From Candidatus Pedobacter colombiensis (GTDB taxonomy: Bacteria > Bacteroidota > Bacteroidia > Sphingobacteriales > Sphingobacteriaceae): DNA of 64,000 bases. Location: positions 5,324,979 to 5,388,978 of the forward strand of contig CP119313.1 of the NCBI GenBank assembly GCA_029202485.1. The letters are read 5' to 3'. How positions within the stretch are numbered: the first letter of the stretch is position 1; every line of letters begins with the position of its first letter. This document shows, one piece after another, positions 19,801 through 27,985 of this stretch. A program made the position numbers and the translations under genes. The notes under the pieces were generated by a model. It was not told the DNA's origin. It worked only from the letters and a program-made list of their open reading frames with translations, and did not search any database.

Positions 19801-19911
19801 GTAAATAACGGGAATTCTGCTGCTGTTGGAGGGCCTTCGGCTATAGGTGTCGATATAGGAAACTTTGCGATGCCTACCGGGTTTAATTTTGGTTTGAAGG
19901 TTGGTTTTTAA
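16831..19911 (+). CDS. SusC/RagA-type TonB-dependent outer-membrane transporter (unit 1)
   Basis: 1026 aa. Signal peptide ending near residue 22 (SFAQQ), a carboxypeptidase-regulatory-like beta-sandwich (about 24-100), a plug domain (about 110-255, closing with NGAILITTKRGK) and a 22-strand-type barrel ending in an aromatic-terminated strand (KVGF). This is the TonB-powered channel through which Bacteroidetes import oligosaccharides bound by the SusD lid. It starts a three-gene unit with SusD (9 bp downstream) and a DUF4397 lipoprotein, without any glycosidase. It is divergent from the DeoR regulator across 286 bp. No sigma/anti-sigma pair is nearby and there is no N-terminal STN signalling domain. 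Confidence 0.95.
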   Translation: MKEKLLLLIIGSFLLFAQSFAQQKTIRGKVLDEDRLPMPGVSVRIKGAMVSTQTGSDGLYSIKVSPGQILVFSFIGALTQEKVVGKEDLIDVLLRTDANQLSEVTVTGALGIQVQKRSQGSAIQTISGAEVAQTQRENFINSLQGRIAGVDVVNSSGTPGASSQITIRGISSVSSSNQPLMVVDGMPMDNNTFNTGALATRSNALNNSGVDFTNRSSDFSPEDIEEITVLKGPEAAALYGIDAANGAILITTKRGKAGEGRINYSNSVRFDHVTKPPAIQDVYSMGRNGVADAGYIINYFGPKYAPDVKRYDNIGGFFKTSVTQKHNLSFEGGNDKANYRVSGTYNQQNGVIPNTTYDRYTLTGATRSQVNNWLNVDLSFTYSNADNNQPFRGNNGVLMNLLFWPATDDAKNYLNPDGSRRKLNFTGETDNPYFNNYANYTQTGNNRIYTTTALNFTLAKWLTLDTRIGYDTYANTVAILRHPESARGSGVGGQYDEGITNTRNLTLRGMFSGRFDKVFPKFGLRFNLGVETRDDKSKTTAISTENFLDPNFVSVNNSVAESRFSKTSIIQRRLMGVYGNLVMNYDRLVYLTLTGRNDWSSTLPVNSYSFFYPSASLSFVFTDLKALSGIKSVVNEGKLRASVAQVGRDATPYRVFSSLEYKEVVGGGFGYGFYGPNPKLRPEMVTGYEFGTELSFLKSRLALDFAYYHKVTKDQIIGGIRSSYATQFILSQINGGVTKNWGYEVMLNAKPIVSNNFAWSIIVNFAAQRNVMVSLPKDLPDTYNSDSAIYGDVRSASVPGLSITSFTSRFWLKNKDGEILINPSSGLPILSLDYIPNGSERWPDWTMGVTNRFGYKNFNLSFLLDIRKGGDVLNGTQRELTTRGLSLGTLNREEPKIIKGVIRDGLENSANPTKNNIVILPYLQDAYYITGAVAEQFIEKNVNYLRMRDITLSYTLPAKFLAKQKFVKSASVFTTITDVFMITNYTGLDPVNNGNSAAVGGPSAIGVDIGNFAMPTGFNFGLKVGF

Positions 19912-19920
19912 TTTAAGAAG

Positions 19921-21510
19921 ATGAAAAAGATAATTTATAGTTGTTTTATAATACTAGGATTGATTGGGTCTGCCGGTTGTAAGAAATGGCTGGATGTGAA
20001 TAGAAATCCTAATGGACCTGAAGAGGTGTCTGCTAATCTTTACCTGGCGCCAATGTTATATTATGTTGTTCAGGGAGAACAGTGGGATGGAAGGTTTGTT
20101 GGAAAATATATACAGAATTGGTCTGATAATACTGATAAAGATACTTGGGATACAATGGGATTTCAGCCCCCGCCGGTAGATAATGGAGGAGAAACCTGGA
20201 AGTTGACCTATTACTTTTTGGGTAAAAATCTGGAAGATATGATGAGGATTGCTGAAACTGAGCAACGTTGGGATATTTTGGGGGTTGGGTATATTCTGAA
20301 AGCTATTGGTTTTCAGCGTAGTACTGATATGTATGGTGAGCTTGTGATTAAGCAAATGGGCGAGACAGAGAGAACCTCATTTGATTATGATTCTCAGGAG
20401 TATGCTTATGGAGAAATAAGGAGGTTGCTTGATTTGGCTATTGTTAATCTGCAGAGAACGGATGGCGTAGTTTCAAAATCTTACCTGGCAAAAGGAGATC
20501 TGGTGTATAATGGGGCGAAGGAACAATGGTTAAAATTTGCCTATGGAATGATGGCGCTAAATCTAAGTCATTTGACGAATGGTAAGTCGGGTTATGACGG
20601 AGATAAAATTATTGATTATGTAAACAAATCTTTTGTTGGGAATGTTGATAATGCATTATACGGATTTGGTGGATTAACAAGTGCTTTGTCGAATTTTTAT
20701 GGGCAGAGACGAGGTAATATGAATACGTTTAGACACACTGAGTTTGTAGTGAGTTTGCTAAATGGTACAGCTTTTTCAGGTGTTGTTGATCCGAGATTAA
20801 GTAGGATGCTTTGGCCTTCCCCGTCGGGAAATTATAAAGGTCTGCAGCCAACCTTTACACCTGCATCGACTATTCCGGTTGTGGCAGACAGGCCTTTGTC
20901 TTTTTTTAATACTTCTGGAAATGTCGTGATAGCTTCTCAGGGAAGATATCTTTTTGATGATGTGGCTAAAGTGCCATTAATGACCTATTCTCAGCTTCAA
21001 TTTGTAAAAGCTGAAGCAGCCCTACGTAAAGGTTATAGGGATGTTGCGATGGATGCTTATAAAAAGGGGATAGATGCGCATATTGATTTTGTGAATACAA
21101 CAAATGCGCGAGTTCCTACAGGGACCGCTACACAAATTACAGCACAAGAAAAAACTGCATATATGGGAAATGCCAATGTTGTCCCTTTGACGGATGCTGA
21201 GTTGACCTTAAGTCATATCCTTTGTCAGAAGTATATTGCGCAGTTTGGTTGGGCCTTTCTTGAAACATGGACGGATTTAAGAAGATTTCATTATACAGAT
21301 CTAGACCCTCAAGGTAGAGGGACCCAGGTGTTCAGAGGATTTGCTCCGCCGGATGTGACCCGATTATATGCAGATAATCTTGGGAAAGTTGTCTATAGAA
21401 TGAAGCCAAGATATGCATCTGAGTATGTATGGAATAGGAATGCACTTGATAAAATAGGAGGGTTGAATCTTGATTTTACCACTTATCCACTTTGGTTTGT
21501 TAACCCTTAA
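19921..21510 (+). CDS. SusD/RagB-family surface glycan-binding lipoprotein (unit 1)
   Basis: 529 aa. A lipoprotein signal ends with Cys20 followed by KKWLD, fitting Bacteroidetes surface export. The rest shows SusD-type tetratricopeptide-like helices, including a QFVKAEAALRKGY-like segment where the last TPR helices lie and WTDLRR near the C-terminus. It should form the lid over the SusC barrel encoded 9 bp upstream. It looks closer to the SusD-like-2 subfamily than to SusD itself. The ligand is unknown. Confidence 0.93.
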   Translation: MKKIIYSCFIILGLIGSAGCKKWLDVNRNPNGPEEVSANLYLAPMLYYVVQGEQWDGRFVGKYIQNWSDNTDKDTWDTMGFQPPPVDNGGETWKLTYYFLGKNLEDMMRIAETEQRWDILGVGYILKAIGFQRSTDMYGELVIKQMGETERTSFDYDSQEYAYGEIRRLLDLAIVNLQRTDGVVSKSYLAKGDLVYNGAKEQWLKFAYGMMALNLSHLTNGKSGYDGDKIIDYVNKSFVGNVDNALYGFGGLTSALSNFYGQRRGNMNTFRHTEFVVSLLNGTAFSGVVDPRLSRMLWPSPSGNYKGLQPTFTPASTIPVVADRPLSFFNTSGNVVIASQGRYLFDDVAKVPLMTYSQLQFVKAEAALRKGYRDVAMDAYKKGIDAHIDFVNTTNARVPTGTATQITAQEKTAYMGNANVVPLTDAELTLSHILCQKYIAQFGWAFLETWTDLRRFHYTDLDPQGRGTQVFRGFAPPDVTRLYADNLGKVVYRMKPRYASEYVWNRNALDKIGGLNLDFTTYPLWFVNP

Positions 21511-21521
21511 ATGTTTGAAAA

Positions 21522-22322
21522 ATGAGAAAAATAGATATAAAAATATTGGGGATGCTTATTGTCTTTCCTTTATTGATGATTTCATGTAAAGATAAGGCTG
21601 TGTTGGATATTAATGAACCTATTGTTGGTGCTCGTGTCAAGCTATATAATTTTGGAATTAATGCCCCTACAGTTAATTTTTATTCCAATGATACCAAGAT
21701 TAGTGCTGTGCTTTCTGCAACTGGTGTAGAGTCGATTAATGGGATTAGTTTTGGGAATGTTTATCCTTCTATTGGATATGCGCTTTCTCCTGAAGGCCAA
21801 AGACTATTTCAGGCAATTACGCCATCTACAATTACCACGACTGCTCCTAATATGACCATTGCAACAGTGTCATCACAGTTGATTAATGATAGGTTTTATA
21901 GTGTTTTTGTGAGTGGTATTTATAATACTACGGATAAAAAAGCTGACTTATTTGTGGTAGAAGATAATTATCCTGAAGGGCTTGATACTGCCAGAACTTA
22001 TATTAGGCTTGTGAATCCAGGGTCTAATACAAGTACTTTAAAGGCGGTTCTGACAAGGACTACAACTGTGACGGGTCAGCCGCCCGTGGTGGAGGATTTT
22101 ACATTAGCTTCTGGTGTTCCTTATAGAGGGGCCTCTCCTTTTATGGCTTTTAAGCCGGGGGCGTATTCGATAACGGTCACTGATGAGGCTAGTGGGAAAG
22201 TGGTAACAAGAACTGCGACTTCATTTCTAAGGGAGCGTGTTTATACTTTGGCCTTACGCGGAAATCTAGTTACAACTACACCTGCAGTTGCACCTTTTAT
22301 AGATTTTACGACCAATCAATAA
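21522..22322 (+). CDS. DUF4397-domain lipoprotein
   Basis: 266 aa. Lipobox ends at Cys22 (followed by KDK). Residues about 35-260 form two beta-rich halves; the opening ARVKLYNFGINAPTVNFY is typical of DUF4397, a family of Ig-like surface or secreted beta-sandwich repeats. It is the last gene of susCD unit 1 (11 bp after susD, terminator at 22343), which places it as an accessory surface glycan-binding protein. No catalytic motif is visible. Confidence 0.8.
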   Translation: MRKIDIKILGMLIVFPLLMISCKDKAVLDINEPIVGARVKLYNFGINAPTVNFYSNDTKISAVLSATGVESINGISFGNVYPSIGYALSPEGQRLFQAITPSTITTTAPNMTIATVSSQLINDRFYSVFVSGIYNTTDKKADLFVVEDNYPEGLDTARTYIRLVNPGSNTSTLKAVLTRTTTVTGQPPVVEDFTLASGVPYRGASPFMAFKPGAYSITVTDEASGKVVTRTATSFLRERVYTLALRGNLVTTTPAVAPFIDFTTNQ

Positions 22323-22342
22323 TAAAGCATGTCTAACTCAAG

Positions 22343-22380
22343 AAGGCCATCTCATAACCTAGTTGTGAGATGGCCTTTTG
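22343..22380 (+). terminator. Terminator of susCD unit 1
   Basis: Twelve-bp perfect stem (22343-22354 with 22366-22377), 11-base loop, then TTTT. It lies 20 bases after the DUF4397 gene and separates unit 1 from unit 2. Confidence 0.88.
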
Positions 22381-22416
22381 TGTTTATTGCCCGTTTTGAT
22401 GGGAGTTGTACGCGGC

Positions 22417-22446
22417 TTTTATTGCGTCTTTATGCGGTTTTATGCA
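22417..22446. promoter_or_regulatory. Three 10-bp phased TTTATGCG-like repeats upstream of susC unit 2
   Basis: TTATTGCG, TTTATGCG and TTTATGCA have their TGC triplets at 22423, 22433 and 22443, an exact 10-bp period. Similar repeats lie between the deoR-like gene and the first susC, so this may be a second operator of the same regulator. They end about 65 bp before the likely promoter (22511-22538). Confidence 0.45.
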
Positions 22447-22510
22447 ACAGTGCTTTTACAAGCCATAGTGGAGTCTTTGTTTTTTTGCACTTAAAAGCTG
22501 AAAAATATTA

Positions 22511-22538
22511 TTGATATTTACGGCTGTTTATAATTTTG
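22511..22538 (+). promoter_or_regulatory. Bacteroidetes-type promoter of susCD unit 2
   Basis: TTG at 22511-22513 and TAATTTTG at 22531-22538 (17-bp gap) match the TTTG / TAnnTTTG consensus. The predicted leader to the ATG at 22613 is about 67 bases. Confidence 0.55.
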
Positions 22539-22612
22539 CGGTAATTTGCGTGTTTATCCGGGTTGCTAAATTCTAAACAGAAAGAACTTGAATTATTAAC
22601 CAAATAAGCTTT

Positions 22613-25600
22613 ATGAAAAGAAAAATACTCATGCTATTCTTGAGTACGTTTTTGCTGGTTGCTCATACTATGGCACAGCAAATTACGGTTACTGGTAAGG
22701 TAACATCTGCTGGTGATCAGTTGGGTGTTCCGGGGGCCTCGGTCAAGATTAAAGGTACATCATCGGCGGTTCAAACAAATGTCGAGGGAGGTTACTCCAT
22801 TAAAGTTGCGAAAGGTGATGTATTGGTGTTCTCTTACATCGGTTTTCTGACTCAGGAAAAAACAATTGGCAATGCTTCAGTAATCAATGTTGTACTTGCA
22901 ACAGATTCAAAAGCTTTGAATGAGGTTGTGGTGACCGCTCTAGGTATTGAGCGGAACAAAAGAACACTGACCTATTCGGTCCAGACTGTTAAAGGAGATG
23001 ATTTGCGCGATGCGAATCAATCGAATATCATCAATGGTTTGCAGGGGCAGATCGCTGGCGCCCAAATTACCTCATCTGGTGGTTCTCCAGGCTTACCTTC
23101 AGAAATTATTTTGAGAGGTGTTTCGTCCTTAACCGGAGATAATCAGCCTTTGATGATTGTGGATGGTATTCGGGTGAGTAATGCGTCTACAGATGGTACT
23201 GTGAACAGATTGGCGGATTTTAATCCAGCTGATATTGAGAATATTTCCGTATTAAAAGGAGCAGCAGCTGCTGCACTATATGGTATCGATGCTGCATCAG
23301 GGGCAATTATTATCACCACTAAAAAAGGAAAAGAAGGGAAGTTACAGTCTAACCTTTCCTATAAGTCTTTCATAGAGACTGTAGGTCGGACGCCTGAACA
23401 GCAAAAGCTGTACACTTCAGGTACGGGAAGTGGTTTTGATGAAAGTTCAATCTCCTCATGGGGTAGAAAATACAGAAGTGATGAATTAATATATGATAAT
23501 ATAGATAGGTTCTTTAAAACAGGAGTAGTGCATGATGTGAATTTTAATAGCACAGGTGGTGCCGAAAAATTTAACTATTATATGTCTGGTAACTACCGCA
23601 ATGGTTCATCTATTATTCCCAATACGGAAACAGATAAATTTTCGGTGTTGATTAAAGGATCTGCAAAACTGGCTAAAAATCTGGAATTAAATGCTTCTGC
23701 CAATTACATTAATAACAATATCAAGGAAGGAATTGTAGGCGGGTCTTCGGGGGGGTATGCAAATGGTATTTATATGTACCCGCTACGTTATGATATCAAC
23801 AGATACCAGTATCCAAATGGAAATCCATATTATGAATACTATGAAAATAGTGGTTCAGAAGAAACAGCAAGGATATCGCCAATGTGGTCTGTGATGAAAA
23901 ACCCACGGAACACGGGAACACAACGTATTGTAGTAAATGGTGAGCTGACCTATAATGTGAACGACTGGATTAATTTATCTTATCGTTCCGGACAAGATTA
24001 TTACAACCAGGATTATAGCAATATAACTGTACCGGGTACGCCAGGGAGTTATATGACCGGTGGCAGGCTTTATCAGACCAAAGGAAACTATAAATATCAG
24101 ACAAACATATTTAACAGTACGTTTGACAAGAAAATCATCTCTGACTTGAGAGCTACGCTGATTTTAGGTGCGAGCTCGGAATACTTTGAGGTGAGTACCA
24201 ATTCCTTTACAGGGGAGGGCTTTATTGTGCCAGATGTATATAGTGTAAACAATATTCCGGCTAATAACCTGATTACTACCGAAGGTCTTAGAAAAAGACA
24301 GCGGTATGCGGTTTATGGTGATTTTAAATTGGACTATAAGAATATCCTGAGTTTAGGGGTTACAGGACGTAACGACTGGTCATCTACCCTTCCTATAACT
24401 GCCAGATCATTTTATTCTCCGTCTTTCTCAGGGAGCTTTTCTTTCTCAGAATTGTTTGAAAATAAGGATAGCTGGTTTGGTAAGTTGAGAGCTAGTTACG
24501 CCAAGGTAGGTAAAGATGCGCCGATTTATGCAACATATACTACTTTATTACCTTACTATGGTATTGGTGGTGGTTATCAAAATAACTCAACAGGTGGAAA
24601 TACCAAACTGGTGGCTGAAACTACAATTGAAAAGGAGTTCGGTTTTGAGCTCAGGTTGTTTAAAAGCCGCTTAAATTTAGAGGGTGCATATTATGATAAG
24701 CAAAGCCGTGATCAGATTGTAACTGCCAGAGTTCCGCTTCCTACAGGTTTTGTAATTCAAACCTTTAATGCGGGTAAACTTAGAAATAGAGGTTTTGAAC
24801 TCTCTTTAAATGGAAGTCCGATTAAAACTAAAGACTTTACTTGGTCTGCTACTTTAAATACCTGGATCAATAGGTCTAAAATGCTTCAATTCCCAGGACA
24901 GATAGAAGTATTCCCTTATACTTTTGGTCAGCCATATAATGCTGCAAAAGCCGCTTCAATGTTAAATATGCCTGTATTGGGATTGGTTGGGACGGATTAC
25001 CTGAAAAATGCAGACGGTTATACGATTATTGGAAGTGATGGTTATCCGGTAATTAATAGCGAAAATCAAGCTATATATATTGGAAATCGTGAGCCTAAAA
25101 TTAACTTCGGATTTTTAAATAAGCTGAATTATAAAGAGTTTTCATTGTCATTTTTATGGGACTTCCGTTTAGGTGGAGATGTATACAATGCAACACGTTT
25201 GGGTATGACTGCAAGGGGTATTTCTAGAGAAGTTGGTGATTGGAGAGATCGATCATTCACTTTTAATGGAGTGGCTTTACAGGAAGACGGTTCTTATGCT
25301 AAAAATACGAAAGAGGTTCCGCTTAACTACACTTATTTTGTGAACAATTATACTGCTGTAGGTACCAATTTTATAGAAACAGTTAACTGGGCAAGGGTAA
25401 GATATATTACCTTCGGTTATACACTTCCAAAGAAATATACCGACAGGTTAAAACTTGCCAGAGTAAGTCTTGAGCTTTCAGCTCAGAATCCTATCCTGAT
25501 TACCAACTATTCAGGTGGAGATCCTGAAGTAAACAGCGCTGGCCCTAATGCCGGTGGTGGAGGTGGTAGTACCATGGGTGTCGATTATGGGGCTATACCA

Positions 25601-25642
25601 TTGTCAAAAACCTATTCGATAGGTATTTCTGTGGGCTTTTAA
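22613..25642 (+). CDS. SusC/RagA-type TonB-dependent outer-membrane transporter (unit 2)
   Basis: 1009 aa. Signal peptide ends at MAQQ (about residue 23), then the carboxypeptidase-regulatory-like domain starting ITVTGKVTS, a plug domain (about 105-240, closing with SGAIIITTKKGK) and the barrel to the terminal VGF. The N-terminal 110 residues closely resemble the SusC of unit 3 and less closely that of unit 1, indicating paralogues from old duplication. It heads a five-gene operon with SusD, two lipoproteins and a GH18 enzyme, a layout like N-glycan or chitin PULs of Bacteroidetes. A good promoter lies at 22511-22538. Confidence 0.95.
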   Translation: MKRKILMLFLSTFLLVAHTMAQQITVTGKVTSAGDQLGVPGASVKIKGTSSAVQTNVEGGYSIKVAKGDVLVFSYIGFLTQEKTIGNASVINVVLATDSKALNEVVVTALGIERNKRTLTYSVQTVKGDDLRDANQSNIINGLQGQIAGAQITSSGGSPGLPSEIILRGVSSLTGDNQPLMIVDGIRVSNASTDGTVNRLADFNPADIENISVLKGAAAAALYGIDAASGAIIITTKKGKEGKLQSNLSYKSFIETVGRTPEQQKLYTSGTGSGFDESSISSWGRKYRSDELIYDNIDRFFKTGVVHDVNFNSTGGAEKFNYYMSGNYRNGSSIIPNTETDKFSVLIKGSAKLAKNLELNASANYINNNIKEGIVGGSSGGYANGIYMYPLRYDINRYQYPNGNPYYEYYENSGSEETARISPMWSVMKNPRNTGTQRIVVNGELTYNVNDWINLSYRSGQDYYNQDYSNITVPGTPGSYMTGGRLYQTKGNYKYQTNIFNSTFDKKIISDLRATLILGASSEYFEVSTNSFTGEGFIVPDVYSVNNIPANNLITTEGLRKRQRYAVYGDFKLDYKNILSLGVTGRNDWSSTLPITARSFYSPSFSGSFSFSELFENKDSWFGKLRASYAKVGKDAPIYATYTTLLPYYGIGGGYQNNSTGGNTKLVAETTIEKEFGFELRLFKSRLNLEGAYYDKQSRDQIVTARVPLPTGFVIQTFNAGKLRNRGFELSLNGSPIKTKDFTWSATLNTWINRSKMLQFPGQIEVFPYTFGQPYNAAKAASMLNMPVLGLVGTDYLKNADGYTIIGSDGYPVINSENQAIYIGNREPKINFGFLNKLNYKEFSLSFLWDFRLGGDVYNATRLGMTARGISREVGDWRDRSFTFNGVALQEDGSYAKNTKEVPLNYTYFVNNYTAVGTNFIETVNWARVRYITFGYTLPKKYTDRLKLARVSLELSAQNPILITNYSGGDPEVNSAGPNAGGGGGSTMGVDYGAIPLSKTYSIGISVGF

Positions 25643-25659
25643 TTTTATCAGTTAAGATT

Positions 25660-27186
25660 ATGAAAAAGATATTTAAATCAATACCATTATTATTAATGGT
25701 GATATTGACATCCTGCAGTAAAAATCTGGATATCAATATAGACCCGGTGCAGCCGGTAACAACTGCCCCGAATTTAAGGCTACCAGCCATATTGGGTAAC
25801 ATGGCGTACCATTTGTATGCTCATGCGAGGTTTTCCTCTTATCACTCCTTTTATGTAAGCAGTCGCTACAATTCAAATAAAATTGAGGCCCTGTGGAACT
25901 ATAATGATGTAACTCGTTTAGGTGCCTGGCGCTGGCATTATTTTGATGTTGGAAGTAATTGTCTGGGTATGATAGAACGTGCACAGATTGATGGTGCTAA
26001 TAATTATAAAGGCGTAGGTAAAATTATGTTAGCATTCTCCTACCTAACGGCTACAGATTCGTTTGGAGATATGCCTTATAAGGAGGCGTATTCAGGTATT
26101 TATTACCCTAAATATGATACACAGGAAGCAGTATATGCTGAGATTGTTAAAGGCCTGAACGAAGGTATTGCTGATCTTAATAATGTTTCTGCTACAGATC
26201 CAACAATGAACGGGACCGCTGATTTGATTTATCAGGGCGACTTAAGCAAGTGGAAAGCCTTTGCTGAGGCGGTTAGAGCGCGATTACTATTGCATACAGC
26301 TAATTTCGATAATGGTTATGATGCAGTTCTTTCGGCTGTAAATACTTCATTAAATGGCTTCTCTGATGCGATTTATAAATATGCACCTGCACCTACAAAA
26401 GATTGGGAGAAAAATATGTGGGGCCCTTCTATTCCAAATCCGCAATGGAACTTTGCTGATATTGTAAATATTCTAAATTCTTCTGTAAATACAGATTTGT
26501 TTATGAATTACATGACTGTTGGTGATGCAGGCTTAACCTATGACCCAAGGTTGTTTAAATTAACTACTCCAGGTGTAAATAAGACCTATTATGGGGCAAA
26601 AATGTCTGAAGGCTTAACTATTCCTAACTGGCCAACAACTTCACCAGCTCCAACCATGGATGATTTTGCAAAGCTATATAATGGGTATTGGACTGCTGAT
26701 AATTCGCCGCTACCTTATATTTTGAAAGAGGAGTTGTATTTCATTAAGGCTGAAGCCTCTTTTTATAAAGGAGATAAAACAACCGCTTTTGATGCTTACA
26801 AACAAGGAATAAGGTTGAATATGCAAAGATTGGGTGTTCCAGAGGGAGAAATAACAGCTTATTTAGGCTCATCAAAAATAAAACAAGATCCTTCGGCCTT
26901 GGTGATCAGCGATATCATGGTGCAAAAATATATTGCACTATACCTTCAGGCTGAAACCTGGGTAGATATTAGGAGATATGGATACAGTGTCAAAGCTTAT
27001 CCGGGTATTTACTATCCTAAAAGCGCATTGAGCGAGTGGGCAGGCAAATGGATACAAAGGTTACCTTATGATAACCAGACCGAATACATTTATAATCCTC
27101 AGGAAATGGCCAGACTTGGTGCTACAGCCAGAAACTGGGTCTTTACGCCTGTTTGGTGGGCAGATAAATCTACTCTTAAAAATTAA
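25660..27186 (+). CDS. SusD/RagB-family lipoprotein, SusD-like-2 type (unit 2)
   Basis: 508 aa, lipobox ending at Cys19 (TSCSKNLDI). Helical SusD fold throughout, with the conserved LAFSYLTATDSFGDMPYKEA segment (about 125-145) and ETWVDIRRYG near residue 435. These are signatures of the SusD-like-2 (PF12771) group. It begins 17 bp after its SusC and precedes two more lipoproteins. Expected role: surface ligand capture and lid of the SusC channel. Confidence 0.93.
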   Translation: MKKIFKSIPLLLMVILTSCSKNLDINIDPVQPVTTAPNLRLPAILGNMAYHLYAHARFSSYHSFYVSSRYNSNKIEALWNYNDVTRLGAWRWHYFDVGSNCLGMIERAQIDGANNYKGVGKIMLAFSYLTATDSFGDMPYKEAYSGIYYPKYDTQEAVYAEIVKGLNEGIADLNNVSATDPTMNGTADLIYQGDLSKWKAFAEAVRARLLLHTANFDNGYDAVLSAVNTSLNGFSDAIYKYAPAPTKDWEKNMWGPSIPNPQWNFADIVNILNSSVNTDLFMNYMTVGDAGLTYDPRLFKLTTPGVNKTYYGAKMSEGLTIPNWPTTSPAPTMDDFAKLYNGYWTADNSPLPYILKEELYFIKAEASFYKGDKTTAFDAYKQGIRLNMQRLGVPEGEITAYLGSSKIKQDPSALVISDIMVQKYIALYLQAETWVDIRRYGYSVKAYPGIYYPKSALSEWAGKWIQRLPYDNQTEYIYNPQEMARLGATARNWVFTPVWWADKSTLKN

Positions 27187-27191
27187 CCGCT

Positions 27192-27977
27192 ATGAAAAGA
27201 TATATAATGGTTTTGCTGGCAGGATTATCGCTTTTAACGGTTTCCTGTAAGAAAAATATTCCCATGGAGAACCTTGGGACGTCAGGGGGACGGTACAACC
27301 CACAATTAAGCGTTGCTTTAAGCAATAAAGCTCCAGCCTTTGGTGAAACAACGGTAGTTACTGCAACAACTTCACAACGGAATGATAAAATTGCAAAAGT
27401 GGAGTTTTTGCATACCTTGTCCGAGCGTTTTGGAGTTCAGTTATCGTTGACAAATGTAACGATCAAGACTTGGGACGTAACTAGTCCCTTAATGGTGGTA
27501 AGAGATACAATTGCTAAGAATGTAGCCTGGAAAACAGTCAGCGCTACAGACAAATCGTTGGATAATTATTTTGTAACATCAGCGAATAATTATGTTATTC
27601 CTGCAGAGTATTCACTTTTTGTTCAAACAGATGGCAAGTATAAAATCAGCGGACCTGATCTGTTGCGTCAGCTTCCTAATGAAGCCTTTGAGATCATTAA
27701 AAGCCAGCTGACTTTTGTGATAGGAGTTGCTGATTATGTGAAGTTATTCCCGGCTGCACCCGATGCCAATTTTGTGATTACAGGAGGTGTGAAAACGAGT
27801 ATTTCTGATGCCGGAAAAATTTACCTGAGACAGAATCTTACGCGAGAGCTGCTGATCAGTAACGGTTTAAAAGAGATTAAAAAAATAGGCGTAATGGCCG
27901 CTGCAGTAACTGTCACTGTAACAACTGTTGATGGGGCTCAGACCAGCATAAGTAATAGCTTTGAATCCACTTATTAA
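27192..27977 (+). CDS. Unrecognised surface lipoprotein, putative glycan-binding protein
   Basis: 261 aa, lipobox ending at Cys19 (TVSCKKN). The mature part is beta-rich for about 110 residues and more mixed later, with no family I can name. It lies 5 bp after susD and 8 bp before the PKD lipoprotein, the place where surface glycan-binding proteins are found in SusC-SusD-SGBP-SGBP-GH18 operons. Function is inferred from position only. Confidence 0.75.
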   Translation: MKRYIMVLLAGLSLLTVSCKKNIPMENLGTSGGRYNPQLSVALSNKAPAFGETTVVTATTSQRNDKIAKVEFLHTLSERFGVQLSLTNVTIKTWDVTSPLMVVRDTIAKNVAWKTVSATDKSLDNYFVTSANNYVIPAEYSLFVQTDGKYKISGPDLLRQLPNEAFEIIKSQLTFVIGVADYVKLFPAAPDANFVITGGVKTSISDAGKIYLRQNLTRELLISNGLKEIKKIGVMAAAVTVTVTTVDGAQTSISNSFESTY

Positions 27978-27985
27978 GTTTAGTT

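Noticed and set aside
16831..22322. Impression that susCD unit 1 has different base or codon use from unit 2
   Set aside because: I cannot compute codon statistics here; the difference is only visual. A codon adaptation or GC3 comparison would decide it.
22329..22514. 61-codon frame after the DUF4397 gene
   Set aside because: It begins inside the terminator hairpin and runs through the operator-like repeats; no signal peptide or domain.
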